IMG/VR virus record: IMGVR_UViG_3300017739_000040
Location: 1-35,314 of that record
From: a virus
DNA length: 35,314 nt
Direction: 5' to 3' (one strand)
Position 1 is the first letter of the stretch. Every line of letters starts with the position of its first letter. The position numbers and the translations under genes are program-made. The notes below the pieces were generated by a model. It made no database searches. It saw only the letters and a program-made list of their open reading frames with translations, and was not told where the DNA came from. This document shows, in pieces, positions 1 to 7,557 of the stretch.

Positions 1-201
1 AGGGACAATTGCGTCCTTTACGATATACACATTGTCGCCATCATTGTTTTCTAACTGAACATCCACAGTGATTGTAGATGTCAGGATGTTAGCCACGTTC
101 AGGCCGATGATGGTTGTTTCTGTGGAAGCTGGGCAGGTGTAGATTGTGGCAGCACTCGTACCCACCGCTGTGTCTGTGACTGTCTTAAACGAGTTTGCCA
201 T
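1..201 (-). CDS. Virion structural protein, partial (C-terminus beyond window)
   Basis: The reading frame starts at the ATG at 201 and stays open to the left edge for 67 codons, so only the N-terminus is visible. It begins MANSFKTVTDTAVGTSAATI and continues into a beta-rich stretch (TTIIGLNVAN, ITVDVQLENND). This pattern is typical of small phage tail or decoration beta-sandwich proteins. It follows the preceding tail-fibre gene by 4 bases, so it belongs to the same late operon. The exact role is unknown. Confidence 0.7.
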   Translation of the reverse strand, partial: MANSFKTVTDTAVGTSAATIYTCPASTETTIIGLNVANILTSTITVDVQLENNDGDNVYIVKDAIVP

Positions 202-205
202 GTCT

Positions 206-790
206 TTATCCTAACGCAATTGCAAAAGCCAGCGCTTGCGGATCTTGTTCTGTAAAGTTTACAGCAGTGCCGCTGGCATCATTATATATCATCTTCTCTG
301 CTGGCATAGTACAGAACACTGTTCTCGTTCCAGCGCTCCAGTTGATCTTACCATCGCCGAATGTAAGCGCGGTATCATCCGCGAGTGTAACAGCCGTATT
401 CAGTACGATGGCGCTTTGAGTAGTTACAGTAGCTACTGTGACCACTCCACTGATGCCCGTGCCTCTAACACGCATGCCAACAGCAATAGTCCCGCTGTTG
501 CCGTCTAGCGTCACATTCGCAGAAGCCGTCACAGCACCGTTAACGTCTGCCGTAGCTGTTGTGCCGGTGCTTTCCAAAATAGTGTCTCTGGAGAGCGTTG
601 TGCCTGACGCCGTGTATGTCCCAATACCAACCTCAAAGTCCGTGCCGTCTGTGCATGAATAGTAGGTGGTGTTGCCATTACCTATTTCAGCAAACGAATC
701 AAATCCAGCAAAGGCACCAGCAAGAGTTAACGTGCCAGTGCCTGTCGTGGTTGTCGTTTCTTTTACACGGTCCTTGATTACTAGGGCCAT
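206..790 (-). CDS. Tail-fibre-like structural protein with one inserted repeat module
   Basis: 194 residues. The frame of the protein (LSRDTILEST early, then NWSAGTRTVFCTMPAEK late) matches a small tail-fibre type common in marine phages, in which a short loop normally joins these two parts. Here about 70 residues (roughly 77-146) are inserted into that loop, and they resemble two copies in the neighbouring upstream gene. The start codon overlaps the upstream stop as TAATG, so translation is probably coupled. Little charge, rich in Thr/Gly/Val, no membrane segment. Probably a virion surface or host-contact component; that role is inference. Confidence 0.7.
   Translation of the reverse strand: MALVIKDRVKETTTTTGTGTLTLAGAFAGFDSFAEIGNGNTTYYSCTDGTDFEVGIGTYTASGTTLSRDTILESTGTTATADVNGAVTASANVTLDGNSGTIAVGMRVRGTGISGVVTVATVTTQSAIVLNTAVTLADDTALTFGDGKINWSAGTRTVFCTMPAEKMIYNDASGTAVNFTEQDPQALAFAIALG
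353..562 (-). repeat. Inserted beta-rich module, copy C
   Basis: Encodes residues about 77-146 of the 194-residue tail protein. Key stretches are ATADVNGA, LDGNSGTIAVGM, GTGISG, VATVT and ALTF. It shares these with copies at 1294-1503 and 892-1116, although the DNA has drifted substantially. Confidence 0.75.
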
Positions 791-1854
791 TACTTCAACT
801 CAATGCTTAGATTACCCGCGTTGATACGGAAGATATCGCCAGCCGCCACAGACTTACTTGCGTCAAGTGCGCCAACGAACAAAAGGTTAGAGCCATCGAA
901 GGTCAGTACAGCATCGTCCGTAAGCGACACTGCGGTATCCAACGCAATGCTAGTCTGGCTTGTGACTGTTGCTACACGAACCACGCCGCTCGTTGCACCA
1001 GTGATGCCTGCACCTGTAACGATGTCGCCAACAGCGACTGTACCTACGTTGCCGTCCAGAGTAACAGCCGTTGAGGATGACGTTGCACCGTTCACATTTG
1101 CTGTGGCAATGTCTGCGTCTGCGACAAAGGCATGCGTTACTGTATAGCTGGCGGCAGTTCCCGCTGCGGCAGGAAACTCGATGTTGTTATCGTTAATCAC
1201 GCGCTGTGCGTCAGAGATAACAGTGTCGCCTGCTGTATGGGCATAGTCAGTTGTGCTTGAGTTACCGCGACCACCACCTGTCAGGGTGTTTGTGCCATCA
1301 AAGTTAAGCGCCACATCATTAGCCACAGTAATTGCAGTGTCCAGCACAAGGGTGTTTTGGTTTGTAACTGTCGCCACACGAACTGTGCCACTAATGCCTG
1401 TGCCTGTCACAACCATGCCAACTGCGATTGTTCCAGAGTTACCATCAACAACCAATGCAGTGGATGATGATAGTGCGCCGTTTACATCAGCAGTGGCGGT
1501 GCTGCCCTTGCCTGTGTATGAGATCAACTCATCATCAATCTGAATTGTGCCAGATGTAGGAAATGCTTCCGCATCTACCAGATGAATTTCTGTAGCTGCC
1601 TGCGCTAAGTTCACCCCAAGAGTGGTGGTTGACTGCTTCCAGTTAGCGGCTGTTACTTGTTTACGAGTGTAGTTGGCATCGTCTGTGTCAACCTGAACTT
1701 CGGTCAAGTTGCCTTTTTCAGCGGCGCTAACTGCTGTTGCCAGCCCAACGTAAATGCTGTTGCCGGGCGAAGCAAAAGAAAGAGAGTCGTTCTTGAATAT
1801 GTAATCCAGAACCCTTCTTTCTAGGTAGGTGGTTGCTGCGTTTGATGTTGCCAT
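790..1854 (-). CDS. Tail-fibre-like structural protein with two inserted repeat modules
   Basis: 354 residues. The N-terminus (TYLERRVLDYIF, then GNSIYVGLATAVS and NYTRKQVTAANW) looks like a phage tail protein of the type found next to adaptor proteins. A middle part reads IQIDDELISYTGKG, then a 70-residue module, then NTLTGGGRGNSSTTDYAHTAGD. Without the module this would be the usual continuous ISYTG-NTLTG-RG tail-fibre motif. A second module occupies residues about 247-321. No signal peptide or membrane segment. It overlaps the next gene by one base (TAATG). Probably virion surface exposed; host binding is an inference from family context. Confidence 0.75.
   Translation of the reverse strand: MATSNAATTYLERRVLDYIFKNDSLSFASPGNSIYVGLATAVSAAEKGNLTEVQVDTDDANYTRKQVTAANWKQSTTTLGVNLAQAATEIHLVDAEAFPTSGTIQIDDELISYTGKGSTATADVNGALSSSTALVVDGNSGTIAVGMVVTGTGISGTVRVATVTNQNTLVLDTAITVANDVALNFDGTNTLTGGGRGNSSTTDYAHTAGDTVISDAQRVINDNNIEFPAAAGTAASYTVTHAFVADADIATANVNGATSSSTAVTLDGNVGTVAVGDIVTGAGITGATSGVVRVATVTSQTSIALDTAVSLTDDAVLTFDGSNLLFVGALDASKSVAAGDIFRINAGNLSIELK
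892..1116 (-). repeat. Inserted beta-rich module, copy B
   Basis: Residues about 247-321 of the 354-residue tail protein. Contains TANVNGA, LDGNVGTVAVGD, GAGITG, VVRVATVT and VLTFDGSN. About five residues longer than the other two copies because of an added ATSG-type loop. Confidence 0.75.
1294..1503 (-). repeat. Inserted beta-rich module, copy A
   Basis: Residues about 118-187 of the 354-residue tail protein. Contains TADVNGA, VDGNSGTIAVGM, GTGISG, VRVATVT and ALNFDGTN. It splits an otherwise standard tail-fibre motif (ISYTGKG before, NTLTGGGRG after). Confidence 0.75.
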
Positions 1855-1870
1855 CGTTCTTTACTCCTAG

Positions 1871-2518
1871 TTAAGTGCGTGGCCTATCAGGTAGACCTCT
1901 CCTGTAGGCATCGCTATTCTCTCTAGCTTCAGCCAAATCCTTCAACCGTTGTATTTCCTGCGCGAACCGCTGCTCATAAAGCTGCATCATATCCGCTTCG
2001 CCTTTCATGTAAGTATACGCTTCTACCAGAGAACCGTAAAGTAACACGTTTGGCGCGTTATCACTAAGCCAGCTTTTCTCGGTATCAAGGCCAGCAGTGA
2101 TGCTTGCAGGACGGTAATAATAATGTAATTCAACATCATAGGCTAAGTTTGGTGTGGGAGCTAAAATAAAGTTGTCCACATCAAATACACCATAATACTT
2201 TGGCGTCTCGTTACTTCCCACAGTGTTATAATACTCTTGCAGATAATTCACGTCCTTAAATAACAAGAACTCTTTATAATTTGTAGTTGTTATTTGCAGT
2301 GAAAAAGGAGCTAAGTAATCAAGCGGCACGTTTAGATATGGGTCTCCCACCGTAAGCGTTGACACAGCATTTTTGCGAAATAGCTCTAAATCAACAAGCG
2401 TAAATATTCTATCTTCACAGCTACGGATAAACACAGGCAAGTTGTTCACGAAAGATGTTTCCGTGTTTTCTGTAAAATCTTGAATAGCTGTTTTTAGTTC
2501 GCCGTATGTAAAACTCAT
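1871..2518 (-). CDS. Tail adaptor / connector-type structural protein
   Basis: 215 residues, starting MSFTYGELKTAIQDFTEN. Its C-terminal half contains WLSDNAPNVLLYGSLVEAY, then a helical stretch with MKGEADMMQLYEQRF. I associate this pattern with podovirus proteins that form the neck or tail tube on the portal. It lies between the conserved 169-residue protein and the tail-fibre genes, which fits a head-to-tail joining role. The assignment to a specific position (gp4-, gp10- or gp11-like) cannot be made from sequence alone. Confidence 0.65.
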   Translation of the reverse strand: MSFTYGELKTAIQDFTENTETSFVNNLPVFIRSCEDRIFTLVDLELFRKNAVSTLTVGDPYLNVPLDYLAPFSLQITTTNYKEFLLFKDVNYLQEYYNTVGSNETPKYYGVFDVDNFILAPTPNLAYDVELHYYYRPASITAGLDTEKSWLSDNAPNVLLYGSLVEAYTYMKGEADMMQLYEQRFAQEIQRLKDLAEARENSDAYRRGLPDRPRT

Positions 2519-3025
2519 TTAAGCCACCAATGTAACAGGCCCGGATGTCGCCAAACCTCCGCCACCTCGTTTATTGCCTTCTGATGCTGCGCCAGAATTA
2601 GCGGTAAAAGTGTATCTGTTTTCATCCAAAACTGTTATGGAGTAACCCGCAGCGGCCTGGATTACAGACGAAAGAAATCCGTCAAAAGGTGTGACATTTC
2701 TGAATCTTACTATATCACTTGTAGAGCGCCCATGAGACGGTTCGTTTACAGTTATTACAGAACTGCCTAACGCGCCAGTAAGAAACGCATTTAATGGCAG
2801 CAAATGCTCAACCTCTGGAGCGTCCCGAGTGTCTGGCCTTGGATCGCGCAAAGATTCTGCATCAGGAGAGTGTCTAATAGGCTCTAATTGCGGGTGTTTT
2901 GCCTCCCATTCGTCATAACCCACTAACAACCCATTCCACTCTTTTCGCATATCACGAAGCCTGTAACGAAATCCAGAGCGGTCAGATATGCCATAAGCAT
3001 CTTTACCAGCGGCAAACCTAGCCAT
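2519..3025 (-). CDS. Conserved virion protein of unknown function
   Basis: 168 residues from the ATG at 3025, which overlaps the upstream stop as TGATG. A GTG three bases further out is possible but less likely. The N-terminus (MARFAAGKDAYGISDRSGF, then MRKEWNGLLVG and KHPQLEP) is a pattern I recognise from marine podovirus structural clusters, where it is always small and next to the adaptor proteins. The second half is beta-rich and ends in a glycine run. No catalytic motif is visible. Confidence 0.7.
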   Translation of the reverse strand: MARFAAGKDAYGISDRSGFRYRLRDMRKEWNGLLVGYDEWEAKHPQLEPIRHSPDAESLRDPRPDTRDAPEVEHLLPLNAFLTGALGSSVITVNEPSHGRSTSDIVRFRNVTPFDGFLSSVIQAAAGYSITVLDENRYTFTANSGAASEGNKRGGGGLATSGPVTLVA

Positions 3026-3693
3026 CACACAACCCTGTAAAATTGCAAATTAGGTGTAACATTGAATGATGCTCTGTCTCTGTCTTCAGCTTGAGCGCGA
3101 TCAAACTCTTCATCGTATATAGCTTTTAACATTTGTATTCTATCAGGAGCTTTTTTTATCGCAATGTAATAAGCCAGCCCAGCCGCTAAACAGGGGTAAA
3201 ACCTGAACGGCAAATCAACAGTGTTCACATAATCGTCAGCATCATCCATCCGCGTCAAAACATCGTAGACAATCACATCTGTGCTGTTCTCTGGCACAGG
3301 CCAAAGCTTCATTGTTGGATTGATCTGGCGATCAATAAAATATTGAGTTGAGCGAGATTGCGTTGTTTTTGACGGAATAGATATGTGCTGATCACGGCTT
3401 ATTCTATCTAATGTGTAATCAGTGTTGCTTCTACGGATAACAGCAGAAAGAACATCAATCACATCAGTTCCCAAATTGTAACTAGATGTGCCTTGAGTGA
3501 CTGTTAAGGTGCGCTGTTCAATAGTCCACTGATTTAACCCACGGTTTGCCCAATCAGCAAACATTAAATTCAATGAGCGCCTAGCTGTCTTTAAGTCATA
3601 ACCAGTTCTAACCTCTAAGCCGCAACGCTCAAATGCTTCTTCAATGTAATCAGATACATCAAGTTCAAAGTTAAAAGAGCCTGAAACAGCCAT
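3025..3693 (-). CDS. Head-to-tail adaptor (P22 gp4-like / tail tubular type)
   Basis: 222 residues. The N-terminal region FELDVSDYIEEAFERCGLE and the motif LNLMFADWANRGLNQWTIEQ are typical of podovirus proteins that sit under the portal. The middle is beta-rich, and a C-terminal helical part contains FRFYPCLAAGLAYYIAIKKA. The gene is the first of the adaptor-like set downstream of the basic virion proteins. It probably joins the portal ring to the tail; this is family inference. Confidence 0.65.
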   Translation of the reverse strand: MAVSGSFNFELDVSDYIEEAFERCGLEVRTGYDLKTARRSLNLMFADWANRGLNQWTIEQRTLTVTQGTSSYNLGTDVIDVLSAVIRRSNTDYTLDRISRDQHISIPSKTTQSRSTQYFIDRQINPTMKLWPVPENSTDVIVYDVLTRMDDADDYVNTVDLPFRFYPCLAAGLAYYIAIKKAPDRIQMLKAIYDEEFDRAQAEDRDRASFNVTPNLQFYRVV

Positions 3694-3969
3694 TTATTTT
3701 TTCCTTCTTAGCGACTTAACGCGCCTTGGCTTGCCCGCTGGCTGACCAATACGCTTCTTTTGCGATATTCTACTACGCTTTTCTGCCGCTGTCATCTCTC
3801 CGGCAGTTTTAGGGGTCTTAGAAGACACACGCTTGCTGGGGCGACAATATGGAGTACCCCGTTTTTCACCCTTGCGACGCCCACACGCTTTCCCCGTGCG
3901 GACATCTTTCCAGTCCTCTTTGAACCAACGCTTGAGAGCTGCGCCCTTTTTAGTTTTTCGTACTGCCAT
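3694..3969 (-). CDS. Small basic virion-associated protein, DUF5872-like
   Basis: 91 residues, more than a third Lys/Arg. The pattern RWFKEDWKDVRTGKACGR, then YCRPSKRVSSKTPKT, then MTAAEKRSR matches the small basic family I recall as DUF5872, found in cyanophages and some algal viruses. The two cysteines (ACGR, PYCRP) are part of the family pattern. A DNA-binding or virion-DNA condensing role is plausible from charge but unproven. It ends one base before the adaptor gene. Confidence 0.65.
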   Translation of the reverse strand: MAVRKTKKGAALKRWFKEDWKDVRTGKACGRRKGEKRGTPYCRPSKRVSSKTPKTAGEMTAAEKRSRISQKKRIGQPAGKPRRVKSLRRKK

Positions 3970-3981
3970 GCGCTTTCCAAC

Positions 3982-4461
3982 TTACATAACCACAGTGAAC
4001 AATAAAACAAAGCTTCCAAATGCCATCAGAACAACTGCGCCAACTAGCAGAATTTGCTTCATCATTTCTTCAAATTCTTTGGCCTCTTTTATTTTTTGCC
4101 GCCTTGCTTCGGCTTCTGCCTCTTTCGCCGCTTGTATTCTTTTGGCTCTTTCTGCAAGAATGCCAGCCCAAGTTCCATGACCAAATCTCATGTCAACCAT
4201 TGTGGCTACTTCTTGCAGTTTTTCTGCCGCAATTTTGGCGTCAATAACTTCTTTAGCAACAGTGTCTACACCAAACTGATTACCTAAGCCGCCCCCAGCC
4301 TTTTTGTTTCTTGCTTGTTGAACTTCCTTTTCGCCGCGAAAAAGGTCATCAATTTGTCCTGCTATAGATCCTATATCTTTTGCTGTATTTATATTATTTT
4401 TTATAAATTCAACAGATTTTTGAACAAGAGCTATCCCCGTAAGAACTTCAGCTACTACCAT
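3982..4461 (-). CDS. Unknown membrane-anchored coiled-coil protein
   Basis: 159 residues. The N-terminal half is helical with RFGHGTWAGILAERAKR. A charged helix rich in Ala/Glu/Lys follows (about residues 105-133), then a C-terminal hydrophobic segment, ILLVGAVVLMAFGSFVLLF. I know similar proteins only as hypothetical proteins in marine podovirus structural clusters. A virion-internal or membrane-interacting protein used at infection is possible. The start overlaps the preceding stop as TAATG. Confidence 0.6.
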   Translation of the reverse strand: MVVAEVLTGIALVQKSVEFIKNNINTAKDIGSIAGQIDDLFRGEKEVQQARNKKAGGGLGNQFGVDTVAKEVIDAKIAAEKLQEVATMVDMRFGHGTWAGILAERAKRIQAAKEAEAEARRQKIKEAKEFEEMMKQILLVGAVVLMAFGSFVLLFTVVM

Positions 4462-4688
4462 TACCGCTTTTTAGTAGCCCTGCCCTTGCTGCCTCCTTTC
4501 TTGCTTTTTGATTTTGTTCCCCAGTTTTTGGCTCCCACTTTACGACATTTAGCAATAGCACCTGATGCGTAGGCGCTTGGAAAAACCCTGTAACGAGCTT
4601 TAACTTTTTTATAACATGCGTCTTTTGGCACTTTACTACTCCTTGATTTTGAAACTTGACGGCTTATCTGACCACGCGAGATCGCCAT
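4461..4688 (-). CDS. Small basic cysteine-containing virion protein
   Basis: 75 residues from the ATG at 4688. This start is preferred over one 11 codons upstream because GGAG lies about 7 bases before it. The conserved core is ACYKKVKARYRVFPSAYASG followed by AKCRKVGAKNWG, a motif that recurs in small marine phage proteins. The C-terminus is a Lys/Ser tail. It overlaps the 3' end of the upstream small membrane protein gene by 53 bases in another frame. Confidence 0.65.
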   Translation of the reverse strand: MAISRGQISRQVSKSRSSKVPKDACYKKVKARYRVFPSAYASGAIAKCRKVGAKNWGTKSKSKKGGSKGRATKKR

Positions 4689-4845
4689 GTTTTTTCTCCA
4701 AGAAATCATCCCACAAAACACTTAGCATCTTGTGGTTCTCACTGACCTTTTGATTTATTATAGCTGTGTCTGTTTTTAGATCGACAATTGACATTGAAAT
4801 CCACGCTACAAAACCCAGTATAGCTGTGACAAATATATTTAGCAT
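4636..4845 (-). CDS. Small membrane protein with coiled coil
   Basis: 69 residues from the ATG at 4845, placed just after GGAGGT; an in-frame GTG two codons upstream is the alternative. One N-terminal hydrophobic segment (IFVTAILGFVAWISMSIV) is followed by a polar helical region with ENHKMLSVLWDDFLEKK. The same layout is common in short phage membrane proteins beside structural genes. It overlaps the 97-residue gene by 7 bases and the next gene by 53 bases. Confidence 0.55.
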   Translation of the reverse strand: MLNIFVTAILGFVAWISMSIVDLKTDTAIINQKVSENHKMLSVLWDDFLEKKHGDLAWSDKPSSFKIKE

Positions 4846-5132
4846 TTCCACCTCCGTCTGGCCTGCCTTAGACGGCTATTTGGATCTTTTGCTGCCTTTG
4901 GAAACTTTTTCATTTGACCTGCTGAGCGAGCGCAAAATGACTTACGGCGCTTTGCATCTTTGCTGCCCTTTTTTACTTTTCCTGTAACAGCAGTTTTAAG
5001 CTTGCTTCCGGGGTTCTTGCGGCGATATGCGGCAACTCCCTTGGCTGTCATTCCAGCGCCTGACTTGGTTTTGCGATAATTACCACCTTTACCAGTGGTT
5101 TTTCGTATCGGCTTTTCTTTTTTACGAGCCAT
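4839..5132 (-). CDS. Small basic virion-associated protein
   Basis: 97 residues, strongly Lys/Arg-rich. It contains TKSGAGMTAKGVAAYRRKNP, then GSKDAKRRKSFCARSAGQM and a C-terminal SRLRQARRRWKC. This pattern is shared by small basic proteins in cyanophages and other marine phages. Together with the 91- and 75-residue neighbours it forms a set of three very basic proteins. Packaging with or condensing DNA is plausible from charge only. Confidence 0.65.
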   Translation of the reverse strand: MARKKEKPIRKTTGKGGNYRKTKSGAGMTAKGVAAYRRKNPGSKLKTAVTGKVKKGSKDAKRRKSFCARSAGQMKKFPKAAKDPNSRLRQARRRWKC

Positions 5133-5134
5133 GA

Positions 5135-5422
5135 TTAACCTTGCTGATAAAAAATAGTTAATGAAGTGTTTGCTGGCAGAGCCGCATGAACTCCTGTTTC
5201 ATATAAGATTCCGTCACCGGGAAAAACTACATCAAACGTACCAGCAACACTTTCATCAACTTCTATTAAAACATTGCCACTTGCGGCATTGTTATCATAT
5301 ATAATTATATTTCCAGACGCACCAGTTTTATGAGTAACGACTAAACCCATCAACCGGCCTCGACCTGACAAGAGGCTTGCAGAAGCGTGGATATGCTTTG
5401 ATTTTACCTCGTTACCAGCCAT
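5135..5422 (-). CDS. Small beta-rich virion protein, paralogue of next gene upstream
   Basis: 95 residues of alternating hydrophobic/polar strand pattern. It aligns by eye with the 93-residue product of 5424-5705: both begin MAG, have RGRL or RSRI followed by a hydrophobic strand, then ASGNVL / ASGETL, then PGDGILYETG / PDDGILATDG, then an SLTIF / NILTIF ending. The two are tandem duplicates. Probably a decoration or fibre subunit. Confidence 0.6.
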   Translation of the reverse strand: MAGNEVKSKHIHASASLLSGRGRLMGLVVTHKTGASGNIIIYDNNAASGNVLIEVDESVAGTFDVVFPGDGILYETGVHAALPANTSLTIFYQQG

Positions 5423-5423
5423 T

Positions 5424-5705
5424 TTATGACAGAAATATAGTTAATATATTGCTTGAGCCAGTGAACGCAGAAATATACGCGCCATCTGTAGCAAGAATTC
5501 CATCATCAGGAATGTTCAAATGATGCAATCCAGCGCCAAAACTTTGCTGAAGCAATGTTTCACCAGAGGCGCTACCATTTTTTATGGTAAACGCACCTGC
5601 TGCTGCGGCATATATAATAACCTGACGTATGCGAGAACGAGCGGGGCCTACAACCGCCGCACTGGCTCCTTGAGCATGATTAAAGGCTTTTACTGGACCT
5701 GCCAT
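5424..5705 (-). CDS. Small beta-rich virion protein, paralogue of 5135-5422
   Basis: 93 residues. Shares with its downstream neighbour the order RSRIRQVIIYAA, KNGSASGETLLQQ, IPDDGILATDG and a final NILTIFLS. No cysteine and no membrane segment. Tandem duplicates of this size in phage structural clusters are usually decoration or fibre proteins; the specific role is unknown. Confidence 0.6.
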   Translation of the reverse strand: MAGPVKAFNHAQGASAAVVGPARSRIRQVIIYAAAAGAFTIKNGSASGETLLQQSFGAGLHHLNIPDDGILATDGAYISAFTGSSNILTIFLS

Positions 5706-5717
5706 GTTAGCCTCCTA

Positions 5718-5927
5718 TTAAGATAGTGCAGCGCCTACAGCGGTAACCCAAGCAGAGCCTGTGCTGATAACTAAGCAATACTCGTTATCGCCAGCGCCGT
5801 TGTCATTAACAATGTAAACTGTACCCTCGTTAGCGGCAGCAGCGGTTGGTAAATCAGCAGTTGCTACAACGGGGTAGATAAAAGCCGCGTCAGACTTGAC
5901 GGGACCTGAGAAAGTTGAACGAGCCAT
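5718..5927 (-). CDS. Small structural protein (decoration or fibre type)
   Basis: 69 residues beginning MARSTFSGPVKSD, with TADLPTAAAANEGTVYIVND and an ending rich in Ala/Val. The pattern ARSTFSGPV recurs in small marine phage virion proteins that I cannot name. It is the first gene after the terminator that closes the head operon. No clear promoter is visible in the 67 bases between terminator and gene. Confidence 0.5.
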   Translation of the reverse strand: MARSTFSGPVKSDAAFIYPVVATADLPTAAAANEGTVYIVNDNGAGDNEYCLVISTGSAWVTAVGAALS

Positions 5928-5994
5928 TTAGATCTCCTGTCGTGGCTAGTGTCAGCCGCACCATGCGACTGTCAGGGATAAAAACACTATACAA

Positions 5995-6023
5995 CAAAAA
6001 AGGGCGGCATGAAAGCCGCCCTT
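5995..6023 (-). terminator. Intrinsic terminator after the coat protein gene
   Basis: A perfect 9-bp stem (6000-6008 with 6015-6023, GC-rich) has a 6-base loop and, on the minus strand, is followed by a run of T. It lies 17 bases beyond the coat protein stop codon. It would strongly reduce read-through from head into tail genes, a common way to make coat protein the most abundant product. Confidence 0.9.
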
Positions 6024-6040
6024 TAGTACAATTATTCGCT

Positions 6041-6949
6041 TTATGCGCCCGGTGAACCGAACACAGCGCGTGGGTCGCTATAGCCGAAGCTGTAACGCTC
6101 ACGAGCCTTAAAGCGCATGTTGCCTGAATCAAAGTCAGCTTCCATGTTGGTCGCCAAAGGCGCACGCTCAAAGTGCTTGAAGCCATTTGGAGCGTCTGTC
6201 TTGATGAAGAACGCATCTGGGTCTGTCAGGAAGTGGTTAACAGTGTAACCCTCTGGCAGCATGCCCATGTTGCGAATTGCGTTCACATCGTTGTCGGCTG
6301 TGCCAACGCGGAGTGTGGACTCAAGCAGACGATCAGCAACAAACTGAAGCTGTGGTGGAATGATCAACTTCATGCCACGCAGGGCAATGATCAAGTTCCG
6401 CTCATCAACGAATGTTGAGATGTCAATCAAGGCATTCTCAAGCGATGTTTCGTTAAGGTCAGCAGCAGTTGATGGCTCATTGCGGAAAGTACCGCCACCA
6501 GCAAGTGGGTGATCAGCTGCACAAAGCTCTTTACCATCGCCACCAGCAAACGAGCTGTTAAAGGCGTTGTTCAGAGTTGCAGCAGCTTTTACCTGCTTGG
6601 TGTGTGCCATTGAACGTGCGAGTGCGCGGGTGTACCGTGCGCCCAGACGATCATACAGGTTGTCTTCCATTGCTTCCTCAGTCAACGCAAACGCAAGAGT
6701 GATTGTCTCATGCGAATAACGTGCTGTGTAAGCTTCTGAAGCGTTGTCAAAGTTAACAGCAGCGCCCTCTGCTTTAGTTTGGGCGTTACCAAAACCGACC
6801 AACATTACCTCTTCTTCAAATGCACGATCTGAAGATTCTGTTTCGTAGATCTCTGCATGCTCCGCATCGTAACGGTCATACTCCATACCAAACAGGGCGT
6901 TGAGGCCGGGTTCTAGCTCTTTCGCTAGTTGTGCGCGAGAAATAGCCAT
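6041..6949 (-). CDS. Major capsid protein (HK97-fold, Mu gpT-like)
   Basis: 302 residues. The protein contains EIYETESSDRAFEEEV near the N-terminus, then ETITLAFALTEEAMEDNLYD, ADHPLAGGGTFRN and IIPPQLQFVADRLLES, the order seen in Mu-type major head subunits. It sits last in the head operon, after scaffold and co-chaperonin and before a strong terminator, as expected for a coat protein. Residues 5-21 (RAQLAKELEPGLNALFG) recur exactly in the early winged-helix protein at 34072-34422. GAGG or GGAGG lies before the ATG. Confidence 0.9.
   Translation of the reverse strand: MAISRAQLAKELEPGLNALFGMEYDRYDAEHAEIYETESSDRAFEEEVMLVGFGNAQTKAEGAAVNFDNASEAYTARYSHETITLAFALTEEAMEDNLYDRLGARYTRALARSMAHTKQVKAAATLNNAFNSSFAGGDGKELCAADHPLAGGGTFRNEPSTAADLNETSLENALIDISTFVDERNLIIALRGMKLIIPPQLQFVADRLLESTLRVGTADNDVNAIRNMGMLPEGYTVNHFLTDPDAFFIKTDAPNGFKHFERAPLATNMEADFDSGNMRFKARERYSFGYSDPRAVFGSPGA
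6869..6937 (-). repeat. Coat protein N-terminal peptide shared with early regulator
   Basis: Encodes coat protein residues 5-27. The first 17 residues are identical to residues 23-39 of the 116-residue protein at 34072-34422, and the next six (MEYDRY versus AEYEKY) are conservative. Of the 17 identical codons 13 differ, all synonymously. Confidence 0.9.
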
Positions 6950-6961
6950 TATTCAGCCTCC

Positions 6962-7546
6962 TTATGCCAAGCCAGCAGTACCACCTGAGTACAGGTGATT
7001 GTTGATGATGACAATGACATTGGTGTTGGCAGAAGCTACATCGCTGTTCTCAGGGTCAGTGGAAATGTCCATGGCCTTGAGAGGTAAGCCAGCGGTAGTC
7101 GCGCCAGTTGTGACATCAAGCTCAGTTCCAGAAATTCCTGAATCACTGTTACCTGAATTTGTGTCTACAATGTCAAAGTTTCCGAATAGGTCGGCGACGG
7201 GGAATGTGTCATCGGCCTGTATCTCAAACTTGGCATGCGGGGCGTCAATAACAAACGCTTCAATGTCTGAAGCGGCAATCGAACCCGGGTAGTGGTTTGA
7301 GAAAGTTTCCTTACCAGTGGTAGGGTCAGTATAACGGCACCCGTTGAACACACCCAAAACTGGATCTGTTTCGCCAGCAGCTTTACGACCAATTGTACCA
7401 GCGGTGAGAACTTCTACAAGATCACCTTGGAAAATTGCAGTCGAATAGCTAGAAGCAATACGATACTTGTTTTGCATATGAGCAAGAGCGGAGCCGCCGC
7501 CTGCGCTATGAAGGCGCAAGCCAAAAGATGCGTCTTTATTCGCCAT
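6962..7546 (-). CDS. Probable head decoration / structural protein
   Basis: 194 residues starting MANKDASFGLRLHSAGGG. The body is beta-rich, with GDLVEVLTAGTIGRKAAG and GVFNGCRYTDPTTGKETFSNHYPG. Proteins of this form sit immediately before the coat protein in many marine phages. The position suggests a capsid-stabilising or decoration protein; no direct evidence. RBS AGGAG lies just upstream, and 12 bases separate it from the coat gene. Confidence 0.65.
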   Translation of the reverse strand: MANKDASFGLRLHSAGGGSALAHMQNKYRIASSYSTAIFQGDLVEVLTAGTIGRKAAGETDPVLGVFNGCRYTDPTTGKETFSNHYPGSIAASDIEAFVIDAPHAKFEIQADDTFPVADLFGNFDIVDTNSGNSDSGISGTELDVTTGATTAGLPLKAMDISTDPENSDVASANTNVIVIINNHLYSGGTAGLA

Positions 7547-7557
7547 CTCTTATTCTC

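Noticed and set aside
206-1543. Several long plus-strand frames opposite the tail-fibre genes
   Set aside because: They mirror the repeat-rich Thr/Val/Ala codons of the real minus-strand genes and lack ribosome sites.
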